The notes under the pieces are model-generated. The model was not told where the DNA came from, made no database searches, and saw only the letters and a program-made list of their open reading frames with translations. 64,000 bases of DNA from positions 124,001-188,000 of the forward strand of contig JAHCAU010000001.1 in the NCBI GenBank assembly GCA_019634715.1, read 5' to 3'. Source of the DNA: Lysobacter sp. (lineage in GTDB: Bacteria; Pseudomonadota; Gammaproteobacteria; Xanthomonadales; Xanthomonadaceae). The first letter of the stretch is position 1; each line of letters starts with the position of its first letter. The position numbers and the translations under genes were made by a program. Positions 17,781-25,953 of the stretch are shown in pieces.

Positions 17781-18710
17781 ATGCTCCGTGCCGATATCAC
17801 TTTTTCCGCGCTCGGCGAACAGGCCGAACAGCGCGTCCGCCTCGCCGTGCAACTGCTGGCGGCGTACCGGATCCGCGCGAAGGTGCGTCCCTGGGACGGC
17901 ACGCGCTGCGACCTGCTGGTGACCGACCTGTCCGATGCCTACGGGCGCAGGACGCACGACCTCGCGCGCACGCGCGGCACGCCGGTCCTGGCCTTCGGTG
18001 TCGATGGCGACGCAGCGGGCAACGGCATCGGCATCGCACCCGACAACAGCCTGGCGCCCACGCTCGCGCAGTCGATGCGCGAACTGCTCGCACCCGATGC
18101 GCGCGACGACGAACCCGATGCGCAGGCCGATGCGATGCCCGCGCTGTGCCGGCTCGCAGCCGCGGATTTCAGGGGCCTCGGCGTCGACGCGACCAGCAAC
18201 GGCCGGATCGTCCGGATCCGTCCCGAGGAAGGCCGCGTGTACGCGCCGACCCTGAGCGACCTGCTGTCCGCGGTCGACACATTCTGCAGCGCGGACTGGT
18301 CGCTCGCGCGCAACGATGCGGATGGCCGCCCGCGCGAGGACGGCGCCAGCCGCAGCCTCGAAGCCTTCCTGCTGCAGGCGGCCTTCGCCGCGCGCGATGC
18401 GCTGCCGCGTTTCCCCGAAGGTCGCTACCGCCTGAGCGACTGGCCCGATGTCGGCAGCGCGCCCGAACGGGTCGACTCGCTGAAGATCGCCAGGCAACTG
18501 CTCGACGGCAGCGCGAGCGCGGGCGAACTGGTCGCGGCCTGCCGGGTCGAGGCCGCCGACGTGAACGCCACGCTGTGGGCCTATGCCGCCGCCAACCTGC
18601 TGGACATGCCCGATGCGATGCCCAGGGAGGAACCGCCGCCGCAAACGGCGCGGCCGTTCTCCGGCATCATGGCCCGCATCGCCCAGCGCTTCGGCCTGGG
18701 GCGCGCATGA
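17781..18710 (+). CDS. Hypothetical protein of the GTPase/Roadblock operon
   Basis: The 309-residue protein is not recognised as a named family. The N-terminal third alternates strands and helices (RIRAKVRPWDGTRCDLLVTD, RGTPVLAFGVDGDAAGN) in a way that recalls a receiver-like or Rossmann fold without a clear phospho-acceptor. The C-terminal part has a helix-turn-helix-like segment, LKIARQLLDGSASAGELVAA followed by VEAADVNATLWAYAAANLLD, resembling the winged-helix part of DUF4388-type proteins. No signal peptide or membrane helix is seen. ATG 17781 is chosen over 17703 because composition becomes protein-like there. Given its position it may be an effector or adaptor of the GTPase. Confidence 0.7.
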   Translation: MLRADITFSALGEQAEQRVRLAVQLLAAYRIRAKVRPWDGTRCDLLVTDLSDAYGRRTHDLARTRGTPVLAFGVDGDAAGNGIGIAPDNSLAPTLAQSMRELLAPDARDDEPDAQADAMPALCRLAAADFRGLGVDATSNGRIVRIRPEEGRVYAPTLSDLLSAVDTFCSADWSLARNDADGRPREDGASRSLEAFLLQAAFAARDALPRFPEGRYRLSDWPDVGSAPERVDSLKIARQLLDGSASAGELVAACRVEAADVNATLWAYAAANLLDMPDAMPREEPPPQTARPFSGIMARIAQRFGLGRA

Positions 18711-18814
18711 GCGGGCGCTGACCGCATCCGCACGCCGCAACGCATCACCGCAACGCGTCGGGCCGCGCCACCGGCTGCGCCCGCAGAGAATCACCAGAAA
18801 AGAGCAGGATCGCC

Positions 18815-19342
18815 GTGTCGTTCGAAAGCGCAAAACTCGTATTCGCCGGACCCGTCGGCGCAGGCAAGACCACGTCCATCCGCTCGCTGTCGGATACCGC
18901 CCCGGTGTCCACGGAAATGCCGATGACCGATGGCGCGATGGGCGAGAAGACCACGACCACGGTCGCGCTGGACTTCTCGATGGTGCTGCTCGACGACGGC
19001 ACGCCGCTGCACATCTACGGACTGCCGGGCCAGGAACATTTCTCGCACATGCGGCCGATCGTGCTGGAAGGCGCCGTCGGCGTGGTCGTGGTGCTGCCGG
19101 GCGACCACGGCGACATCGAGGCGGCCTGCGAACACTGGCTGCGCTCGATCCGCGGCATTTCGCCCGGCATCGCCGTCGTGATCGGCATCACCCGCACGGA
19201 CCTGGCGCGCGGCTTCCGCATGGATGCCGTGCGCAAGGCGGTGCGCCGCTGCGGCCAACCGGTCCCGGTGTTCACCTTCGACGCGCGCGACCGCGAGCAG
19301 ACCTCGCACCTCGTGCGCGCCCTGCTGCTGTCGATCGGGTGA
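18815..19342 (+). CDS. Small Ras-like GTPase (MglA/COG2229-like)
   Basis: The 175-residue protein is a predicted GTP-binding switch. The P-loop is GPVGAGKTT at residues 12-20. Switch II reads YGLPGQEHF (residues 68-76), where the canonical Asp of DxxGQ is replaced by Gly, as often in the bacterial COG2229 GTPases. The base-recognition motif is TRTD at 126-129, a variant of NKxD. The start is GTG 18815 with AGCAGGA upstream. Its stop overlaps the next start in a GTGA arrangement, so translation is coupled. With two Roadblock-like proteins upstream, it resembles the MglA/MglB polarity switch and the GTPase part of streptomycete conservons. Confidence 0.85.
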   Translation: MSFESAKLVFAGPVGAGKTTSIRSLSDTAPVSTEMPMTDGAMGEKTTTTVALDFSMVLLDDGTPLHIYGLPGQEHFSHMRPIVLEGAVGVVVVLPGDHGDIEAACEHWLRSIRGISPGIAVVIGITRTDLARGFRMDAVRKAVRRCGQPVPVFTFDARDREQTSHLVRALLLSIG

Positions 19343-20277
19343 ACGCGGCCGCGCACGAAGTCGTCGCTGCGTTCGCACGCGCCGGACTCGCGCTGCATGC
19401 GCGGCTGCGCGAGATGCTCGACGAACACCCCTCGCATCGCACCGAACGACGCGGCTGCGGCTACACCCAGGCCACGCGCTTCCTGTCCACGCACATCAAC
19501 CAGCCGCGCGCGCCGGATTCGGCGTCGGACTTCGTCGTGCTCGCGACCTGGCCGAAGGCGCGCACCGAAGCGCTCGCGCAGCAGGCGATCGCGGCCGGCT
19601 GGGCGCAGGGCTGGCGCCGGCTGGACCGCTGCGACGACGCCATCGTGTCGACATTGGACGACGAGGGCGCCACGCGCCTGCTGGTCGCGCTGCCGCGCAC
19701 GCTCGCCGCGATCCACGCATCGCTGCAGCACGAGGAAAGCCGGCTCCTGGCCGACCTGCTGCGGCAGATCCTCGCACCGGATCCCGGAGGCGCGTCGATG
19801 CTGCCGGAGATGCGCGAGAAACCCGAGATCGGCAGTTGTTCGCAGGCCGAGGAATTCTTCCTGGAGATCGCGCATGGCCGCGTGCGTCGCGGCGGTCGCG
19901 TGAACCTGTTCGTCGACGCGGAAGGCCGGCCCGCACTCGTCGAGAAAATGGCCCTGGGCGAGTCGCATTCGGCCATGGCCATCGCCTCCGTGACCGTGGG
20001 CGGCGTGCGGCTGCCGCCCGGCGCCCTGTTCGCCCTGCGGTATCCCGACGCGACCGAACCGCTGCGCAGCACCGCATGCGGGCAGGTGTTCCCGCTGTCC
20101 GCGATCGCGCAGGCGCGTTTCCTGCGCCTGACCACGCTCGCGGTCTCGCCGGCCGCGCGCGCCCGCGCCTTCAGCGCCCAGTTCGAGGCCCAGCAGCGCA
20201 ACAACCTGCTGTCGCCGGGCACCACCACGATCGAGAACCTGCGCGCGTTCGCGCAGGCGCAACTGGGGCCGGCATGA
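19339..20277 (+). CDS. Hypothetical protein coupled to the small GTPase
   Basis: This 312-residue protein starts at GTG 19339, overlapping the GTPase stop by 4 bases, and ends in an ATGA overlap with the next gene. Such tight packing points to co-regulation and likely physical interaction. The N-terminal 150 residues are helical with a mixed segment (DFVVLATWPKARTEALAQQA). The C-terminal part contains GRVRRGGRVNLFVDAEGRPA and predicted beta strands, then an acidic-poor helical tail. I find no catalytic motif, signal peptide or membrane helix. It may be a GTPase effector; this is inferred only from context. Confidence 0.72.
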   Translation: MNAAAHEVVAAFARAGLALHARLREMLDEHPSHRTERRGCGYTQATRFLSTHINQPRAPDSASDFVVLATWPKARTEALAQQAIAAGWAQGWRRLDRCDDAIVSTLDDEGATRLLVALPRTLAAIHASLQHEESRLLADLLRQILAPDPGGASMLPEMREKPEIGSCSQAEEFFLEIAHGRVRRGGRVNLFVDAEGRPALVEKMALGESHSAMAIASVTVGGVRLPPGALFALRYPDATEPLRSTACGQVFPLSAIAQARFLRLTTLAVSPAARARAFSAQFEAQQRNNLLSPGTTTIENLRAFAQAQLGPA

Positions 20278-21188
20278 CCGGCGATGCCGGGCGGATCCCC
20301 GCCTTCTACCGGCCCGAGTACGCGCCCGAGGAGGTGCCGCTGCTGGCGCGCCTGGAGACCACGGCACGCAAGCTCGAACGCCTGCGCCTGGTGGATCTGC
20401 ATGCACCGCCGCCGATCGATCCTTCGCGCCTGGCCGGGCTGCACGACGAAGCCTATCTGCAGGCGTTCCTCGCCGGCACCGAGCCGATGGCCTCGCGCCA
20501 GGGCATCCCGTGGTCGCCGCGCGTGCGCGACGCCACGCTCGCCATGCTCGGCGGCCAGATCGCCGCTGCCGATGCCGCGCAACGCCACGGCATCGCGATG
20601 AACATCGCGCGCGGCTTCCATCACGCGGTGCCCGCCTGCGGCAGCGGCTACTGCCCGCTCAACGGTCTCGCCCTGCTCGCCCATGCCGCGCCGGAGAAGC
20701 GCGTCATGGTGATCGACTGCGACGAACACGGCGGCAACGGCACCGAGGAATTCGCCGCGCGCATGCCCAATCTGTACAACGTGTCGATCTTCGGCACGCG
20801 CTTCGGCTGTCGCGGCGGCACGCGTTCGTGGGCGACGCAGGTGCGCGTGCGCGAGCACGGCTTCCAGCGCTACCTCGACGCGCTGGACGAAGCGCAGGGC
20901 CTGATCGACGCGCATCGTCCCGACCTGCTGGTCTACCAGGCAGGCGCCGATTGCCACGAAGACGACCCGAAGAGCCAGGTCGGCCTGAGCACGGCGCAGA
21001 TGTTCGCGCGCGATCTGGTGGTGTTCCGCATGGCGCGTGCCCGAGGCATTCCGATCGTGTTCGTCGTCGCCGGCGGGTACCAGCAGGCGCAACACGTGGC
21101 GCGTCTCAACGCGAACACCGTGCGCGCGGCGCGTCACGTCTGGCGCGGTGCGGCGGACGGCGCGACGCCGGGGAACGCTCCGTCCTGA
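20274..21188 (+). CDS. Histone-deacetylase-fold amidohydrolase
   Basis: The 304-residue enzyme belongs to the arginase/deacetylase superfamily that removes acyl groups from lysine or polyamines using zinc. The paired catalytic histidines are His116-His117 in RGFHHAVP. The zinc ligands are Asp150 and His152 in DCDEHGGNGT, and Asp226 in QAGADCHEDDP. The active-site Tyr is in VVAGGYQQ. All key residues are therefore present. It starts within the stop of the upstream gene (ATGA), placing it in the GTPase operon. A deacetylase in such an operon is unusual; it could act on an acetylated operon protein or be an unrelated passenger. The substrate is unknown. Confidence 0.88.
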   Translation: MTGDAGRIPAFYRPEYAPEEVPLLARLETTARKLERLRLVDLHAPPPIDPSRLAGLHDEAYLQAFLAGTEPMASRQGIPWSPRVRDATLAMLGGQIAAADAAQRHGIAMNIARGFHHAVPACGSGYCPLNGLALLAHAAPEKRVMVIDCDEHGGNGTEEFAARMPNLYNVSIFGTRFGCRGGTRSWATQVRVREHGFQRYLDALDEAQGLIDAHRPDLLVYQAGADCHEDDPKSQVGLSTAQMFARDLVVFRMARARGIPIVFVVAGGYQQAQHVARLNANTVRAARHVWRGAADGATPGNAPS

Positions 21189-21222
21189 TCGCGCGCGCCC
21201 AGCCTCGTGTATGGTCGGCGCC

Positions 21223-22008
21223 ATGACACACGCCGCCACTGCCCTGCCCGTGCTGTTCCTCGGCCATGGCTCGCCGATGAACGCGATCGAGGACAACGCC
21301 TGGTCGCGCGCATGGCGCACCCTCGCCACGCGCCTGCCGCGTCCACGCGCGATCCTCTGCGTGTCCGCGCACTGGGAGACCCCGGGCCCGTGGCTCACGG
21401 GGACCGACGCACCGGCGACGATCCACGATTTCGGAGGCTTCCCGCAGGCGCTGTTCGACGTGCGCTATCCCGCGCCGGGCGATCCGGCACTGGCGCAGCG
21501 CGTGGTCGAACTGCTCGGCGACGCCGGTGCGCGCATCGATCCCGACCGCGGCCTCGACCACGGCGCCTGGGGCGTGCTGCGGCCGATGTATCCCGAGGCA
21601 GATATCCCCGTCGTCCAGCTCGGCATCGATTCGCGCCGTCCGGGCGCATGGCACATCGCGCTCGCGCGCAGGCTCGCGCCGCTGCGCGACGAAGGCGTGC
21701 TGGTGGCCGGCAGCGGCGACATCGTGCACAACCTGCGCCTGTTCGACTGGCGCGACCCGACGCCGCTGCCGTGGGCACTGCGCTTCCGCGATCGCGTGAA
21801 TGCGCTCATCCGCGATCGCGACTTCGCCGCGCTGGCCGACTGGCCGTCGCTGGGCGAGGATGCGCGGCTGTCGATCCCGACGCCCGAACACTACCTGCCG
21901 CTGCTCTATGCACTGGCCCTGGCCCGCGATGGCGACACGATCGATATCTTCAACGACGACGTGATCGGCTCGCTGTCGATGACCTCGCTGCTGATCGGCC
22001 ACGCATGA
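21223..22008 (+). CDS. Extradiol aromatic ring-opening dioxygenase (DODA type, YgiD-like)
   Basis: The 261-residue product matches class III extradiol dioxygenases of the 4,5-DOPA dioxygenase group, which open catechol rings with a metal ion. Metal-site histidines are in FLGHGSPMNAIEDN and SAHWETPGPW; others conserved are in TIHDFGGFPQAL, DHGAWGVLRPMY and PTPEHYLPLLYAL. Length equals that of E. coli YgiD. An alternative ATG four codons upstream (21211) is possible. It lies 34 bases after the deacetylase gene on the same strand. The physiological substrate is unknown, and its link to the GTPase genes may be positional only. Confidence 0.9.
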   Translation: MTHAATALPVLFLGHGSPMNAIEDNAWSRAWRTLATRLPRPRAILCVSAHWETPGPWLTGTDAPATIHDFGGFPQALFDVRYPAPGDPALAQRVVELLGDAGARIDPDRGLDHGAWGVLRPMYPEADIPVVQLGIDSRRPGAWHIALARRLAPLRDEGVLVAGSGDIVHNLRLFDWRDPTPLPWALRFRDRVNALIRDRDFAALADWPSLGEDARLSIPTPEHYLPLLYALALARDGDTIDIFNDDVIGSLSMTSLLIGHA

Positions 22009-22033
22009 ACTCGGGACACATGAATCAGGACGC

Positions 22034-22636
22034 ATGAAGACACGACACAAGCGGTACGACCGCGAATACTTCGACCGCTGGTACCGCGATTCGGGCATCG
22101 GCGGCCGCCAGCGCCTGCAGCGCAAGGTCGCGCTGGCCCTGGCCACCGCCGAATACCATCTCGAACGGCCGATCCGCAGCGTCCTCGACATCGGCTGCGG
22201 CGAGGGCGCATGGCGCGCGCCGCTGCTGAAGCTGCGCCCGAAGCTGCGCTACCTCGGCTTCGACGCCAGCGAGTACGCCGTCCGCCGCTACGGCACGGCA
22301 CGCAACCTGCATCTCGCCGCGTTCGGCGATTTCGCGCAGTTGCGGCCCAGCGCACCGGTCGACCTGCTGGTCTGCAGCGACGTGCTGCATTACGTGCCGA
22401 CCCGCGAACTCGACAAGGGCCTGCCCGGCCTGGCCGAACTGTGCGGCGGCGTGGCCTTCCTCGAAACCTTCACCGCCGACGACGACATCGAAGGCGACCA
22501 CGACGGTTTCCTGCGCCGCCCGGCGCGCTTCTATCGCGACCGCCTCACCGCCATCGGCTTCATGCCGCTCGGCTCCCACTGCTGGCTGTCGCCGATGCTG
22601 GCGCCGGATGCATCGGCGCTGGAACTGGGCGGCTGA
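22034..22636 (+). CDS. Class I SAM-dependent methyltransferase
   Basis: The 200-residue protein has the SAM-binding motif I VLDIGCGEGAW at about residues 51-61, motif II with YLGFDASEYAVRRYG, and a post-motif region DLLVCSDVLHYVP. This is a complete class I methyltransferase fold in minimal size. The C-terminal part (RPARFYRDRLTAIGFMPLGS) resembles methyltransferases acting on small molecules, but the substrate is unknown. It lies 25 bases after the dioxygenase gene and is the last gene of the run; a hairpin terminator follows at 22732-22760. Confidence 0.85.
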   Translation: MKTRHKRYDREYFDRWYRDSGIGGRQRLQRKVALALATAEYHLERPIRSVLDIGCGEGAWRAPLLKLRPKLRYLGFDASEYAVRRYGTARNLHLAAFGDFAQLRPSAPVDLLVCSDVLHYVPTRELDKGLPGLAELCGGVAFLETFTADDDIEGDHDGFLRRPARFYRDRLTAIGFMPLGSHCWLSPMLAPDASALELGG

Positions 22637-22731
22637 GGCCTGACGCGTGTGCCCCCGGCGATTGCGCCTCGATTCTGGCGCGAATTGCGTAATACAATAA
22701 CATGATAAAATAATATATATCGTATACTTTG

Positions 22732-22760
22732 ACGGAAATCACGATTTTCCGTGCTTTTTT
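22732..22760 (+). terminator. Intrinsic terminator after the GTPase operon
   Basis: Stem ACGGAAA (22732-22738) and TTTCCGT (22746-22752) followed by six T residues at 22755-22760. It lies 96 bases after the methyltransferase stop. The preceding 60 bases are strikingly A/T-rich for this genome. Confidence 0.7.
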
Positions 22761-23221
22761 GCTGCGTTTGCAGCATGCGCCCCTTCGCGGCGATCAGTAA
22801 TGTCTTCGGCAGGTGACCGACAGTCCGTGCAGGGGGCTGCACATCGGCGGTCATCCGGGAATCCGCATCGGCGCGCGGAACGATCGAGCCGCATGTGGCG
22901 TTCCCGCTGACGCACAGGAACCGGACAGACAGGTTCTTCGTGCTTCCGAACGATGCATCGGGACACAGCCGGGCGGCGCAGAACCGCCTGCACGGGCCGG
23001 TATTGCCTGGATTCCGGCGATCCACCCAGCGACCGCGACGAAACAATGCCGGTACACGCAACGCGCAGCGCTCGCTGTGCGCAGGACACGTGCCGGCCAA
23101 GAACACGAGCGGCCCACGGCCGCCTCTCGCAGCGCAGGCGACCGTCTCCAGATGCATGGCCGAACAGGCCCGCGCCCAGCGCGGGCTTCGATTCACCACA
23201 CTCCCAACCGAGACAACGACC
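22761..23221. other. Gene-free leader before the secreted protease pair
   Basis: This 461-base gap has no supported gene although one frame stays open on the plus strand from 22895. Its translation lacks the amino-acid pattern of a protein and runs into the signal peptide of the next gene. The A/T-rich segment just before it (22690-22730) is the best place for a promoter serving the 23222 gene. I saw no riboswitch or operator I could name. Confidence 0.5.
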
Positions 23222-23932
23222 ATGCAAAAGTACATTGCAACCGTGATCGCCGCAGGACTGATGCTGTCCAGCGGTGCAGCCCTCTCGCTTTCGGAACCGA
23301 ACGACGCGTTCCGCCTCGAGCGCCAGACCGCGCAGTCCGACCTGATCTTCAAGGGCACGATCACCAGCATCGCCTACCGCAATTCCGCGGAAGGCATCCC
23401 GCACACCTTCGTCACCTATCGCGTCGACGACGTGCTGAAGGGCAGCTACGGCGCCAGGACACTGACGCTGCGATTCGTCGGCGGCGTCGAAAGGAAGGGC
23501 GTCATCGTCCGCACCCTGGTGGCTTCCAACGCGCCCGATTTCGAGAGAGGGCAGCAGGACGTGCTGATGATGAAGGGCAACGGCGAAGTCTCGTGCCCGC
23601 TCGTGCAGTGCGCGCTGGGCCGCTACCGCATGGAACAGGGTCGCGTGAAGACGGAGGTCGGCGGCGTGATCGCGAAGAGCAACGATGGCGGTGCCGTCGT
23701 GCTGTCGGGCGGCAATGCCCGCATCGCGTCGGGCGGCCTGGCCGTGAAGCTGTCGGACGGCACGGTCGCAACCCCCTATTCGCAGGCCGAATTCATTTCG
23801 CTGGTCCGCAGCGTGGCCTCGCAGCAGCGGACTTCCGCCACGCGCGCGAAGCCGATCCGGAGCATGGATCCCTCCAGGCCCTTCAACGGCACGCTGCCGA
23901 ATGTCGCCGCCGCACCCCCGCAGTTGCGCTGA
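23222..23932 (+). CDS. Secreted hypothetical protein upstream of a metzincin protease
   Basis: The 236-residue product has a Sec signal peptide (MQKYIATVIAAGLMLSSGAA) and a mature domain with alternating beta strands (SDLIFKGTITSIAYRNS, HTFVTYRVDDVLKGSYGART). The pattern ...FKGTITSIAYR..., then FVTYRVDDVLKG recalls secreted proteins annotated in Lysobacter-type genomes near proteases. A pair of cysteines (VSCPLVQCAL) may form a disulfide. ATG 23222 is the first codon fitting the signal peptide. It is 48 bases upstream of the protease gene, so the two are probably one transcript; an inhibitor, chaperone or accessory role is possible but unproven. Confidence 0.75.
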   Translation: MQKYIATVIAAGLMLSSGAALSLSEPNDAFRLERQTAQSDLIFKGTITSIAYRNSAEGIPHTFVTYRVDDVLKGSYGARTLTLRFVGGVERKGVIVRTLVASNAPDFERGQQDVLMMKGNGEVSCPLVQCALGRYRMEQGRVKTEVGGVIAKSNDGGAVVLSGGNARIASGGLAVKLSDGTVATPYSQAEFISLVRSVASQQRTSATRAKPIRSMDPSRPFNGTLPNVAAAPPQLR

Positions 23933-23980
23933 GCGCCCTGCGGACGCGATCCATCGAATCGAATGACGGAGCACATCCCA

Positions 23981-25684
23981 ATGAACAAACTTCCCATCCT
24001 TTCCGCCGCAACCCTCCTGCTGCTGGCAGGCGCGCAAACGGCAAGTGCCGCGAACTTCCTGAGAACCTGCAATGGCCGTCCGATGGGACTGCCGAACGCC
24101 TCGGTGGCGTGGAGCGTCTCCTCCGCAGGGTTTCCTGCCGGCGGCGTCTGGGACACCGCATTGCGGGCCGCGATCGCCCGCGTCAACGACAATCCCAGCA
24201 CGCTGAGGATGTCGATCGCCAACAACAACGACACCAGCGTCGCGATCGGCAACGGCCAGAACGAAATCTGGTTCAGCGGCAACGCGGCCGAAGCCAGCCC
24301 GGCCGTGGCCTACAACTACTACAGCTGCAACACATCGACCGGCGTGGGCTTCATCAGCGAAACCGATGTCCTCTTCTACAACGGCGAACCCTACACCCCC
24401 GACATGACGGTGAACGGACGACTGTACGGTTACGGCGGCGGCCTGCGGCCATTCCAGACCACGGCGGTGCACGAGTTCGGACATGCCTTCGGACTGGCGC
24501 ATTCGAACAGCGAATACAACGTCATGGGAACCGATTTCCATTTCATGACCACCAATGCCGGCGTCGGCCGGGCCTACCTCGGCGCCGACGCCAGCGACGG
24601 CGCAGTGCGGATCTACGGCGCCGCCTCGACCGCGGTGGAGGACGTTTCGCTGTCGCACTGGAAGTATTCCGGCGCGAGCGGCGCTTACAGCAGCCACGCC
24701 AAGACCATCCTCGCCAACGCCTCGGGCGTCGAACTGCCCAGCACCGTCGACGCGGGCGAAAAGCGGTATGCGGTCACCGGCGGCCAGACGGTGCAACTGG
24801 AACTGACCCGGGAGAACAACGGGCGGACCGCCCGGAGCGTGCGCGTCGGCTACTACCTGTCGACCGACAACAGGATCGACACGTCGGACAGGCAATTGGC
24901 GGTCGAGACAGTGAACGCCGTCCTCGGAGACCCGACGACCTGGCGCAGGACGCTGACCTTGCCGACCGGGCTGCCGTCAGGCAAGTACTGGCTCGGTGCG
25001 ATCATCGACGACAACAATGCACTTGCCGAACGCGTCGAAGACAACAACGCGATGTACATCCCGGTGTCCTACACGGGGGGTGGCGGTGGCGTGAACCAAC
25101 CGCCTGCCGCGAGTTTCAGCACGACCATCAGCGGCCTGACGGTCACATTCACCGACACCTCCACCGATGCCGACGGCAGCATCGCCTCGCGCAGCTGGAA
25201 TTTCGGCGACGGCACCACCTCGACCGCGGTCAATCCCAGCAGGACCTACGCGGCAGCCGGCACCTACACCGTGTCGTTGACCGTCACGGACGACCAGGGT
25301 GCGACCAACACCACCAGCCGCAGCGTGACGGTCAGCACGGGTGGAGGCGGCCTTCCGGAATGCACCGCAAGCAGGACCGACGAACTCGGCCGGAACTGCT
25401 CGCGGAGCAATCTCAGCGCATCCACCGGCAATACGCAGTACTTCTACCTGCTCGTGCCATCGGGTACCACGCAGCTGCGCATCACCACCACCGGTGGCAC
25501 CGGCAACGCGGACCTCTACTACAGCGCGTCGAGTTGGGCGACGCCGAACAACTACACGCTGCGCTCGGTGAACGCGGGCAACAACGAGACGATCACCGTC
25601 AACAACCCACCCAGCGGCTACGTCTACATTTCGGTCCACGCCGCCTCGTCCTTCAGCGGTCTGAAGGTCTCGACCGAATACTGA
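23981..25684 (+). CDS. Secreted metzincin metalloprotease with CARDB, PKD and PPC-like domains
   Basis: The 567-residue protein has a signal peptide (cleavage near residue 24), then a catalytic domain with the zinc motif HEFGHAFGLAH (His164, Glu165, His168, His174) and a Met-turn at Met182 (YNVMGTDFH), the mark of metzincins. A CARDB-like beta domain covers about residues 250-365 (SVRVGYYLSTDNRIDTSDRQ). A PKD domain follows at about 370-455 (SRSWNFGDGTTSTAVNPSRT), and a bacterial pre-peptidase C-terminal domain at about 460-567. It is predicted to be secreted, probably by type II secretion, and to degrade extracellular protein. Start ATG 23981 fits the signal peptide better than the upstream ATG 23963. 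Confidence 0.9.
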   Translation: MNKLPILSAATLLLLAGAQTASAANFLRTCNGRPMGLPNASVAWSVSSAGFPAGGVWDTALRAAIARVNDNPSTLRMSIANNNDTSVAIGNGQNEIWFSGNAAEASPAVAYNYYSCNTSTGVGFISETDVLFYNGEPYTPDMTVNGRLYGYGGGLRPFQTTAVHEFGHAFGLAHSNSEYNVMGTDFHFMTTNAGVGRAYLGADASDGAVRIYGAASTAVEDVSLSHWKYSGASGAYSSHAKTILANASGVELPSTVDAGEKRYAVTGGQTVQLELTRENNGRTARSVRVGYYLSTDNRIDTSDRQLAVETVNAVLGDPTTWRRTLTLPTGLPSGKYWLGAIIDDNNALAERVEDNNAMYIPVSYTGGGGGVNQPPAASFSTTISGLTVTFTDTSTDADGSIASRSWNFGDGTTSTAVNPSRTYAAAGTYTVSLTVTDDQGATNTTSRSVTVSTGGGGLPECTASRTDELGRNCSRSNLSASTGNTQYFYLLVPSGTTQLRITTTGGTGNADLYYSASSWATPNNYTLRSVNAGNNETITVNNPPSGYVYISVHAASSFSGLKVSTEY

Positions 25685-25728
25685 TGCCATGACATCGACC
25701 TGATGGGCGCTGCCCCGCCCCATCGCTT

Positions 25729-25780
25729 GCCCGGGCCGTCCGGTCGCCGTCGCACGACGGCCGCCGGCCCGGGCCTTTTT
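25729..25780 (+). terminator. Intrinsic terminator after the protease gene
   Basis: Stem gcccgggccg/cggcccgggc (25729-25738 and 25765-25774) enclosing a second smaller hairpin, followed by five T residues at 25776-25780. It is the only terminator-like structure before the PHB depolymerase gene. Confidence 0.8.
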
Positions 25781-25953
25781 GCATTTTCTGCCCGCTCCGT
25801 GTCAGCTCTTGCGCCACGATCTCACTCCTAACTGAGATCCTTGCGTGCAGGACCCTGCCATGCCCCGAATACGTCCTCCGTCACAAAGCGAGGGGACGGA
25901 TCGGGTATGCTGCGTTGCCGCAAAAACGCAAGCTGTCACTTCTTGGGGGGACG

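Noticed and set aside
22813-25692. A 959-codon plus-strand frame over the protease region
   Set aside because: It is out of frame with the metzincin motifs and rich in Arg, Gln and Pro, so it is a frame shadow of the two secreted-protein genes.
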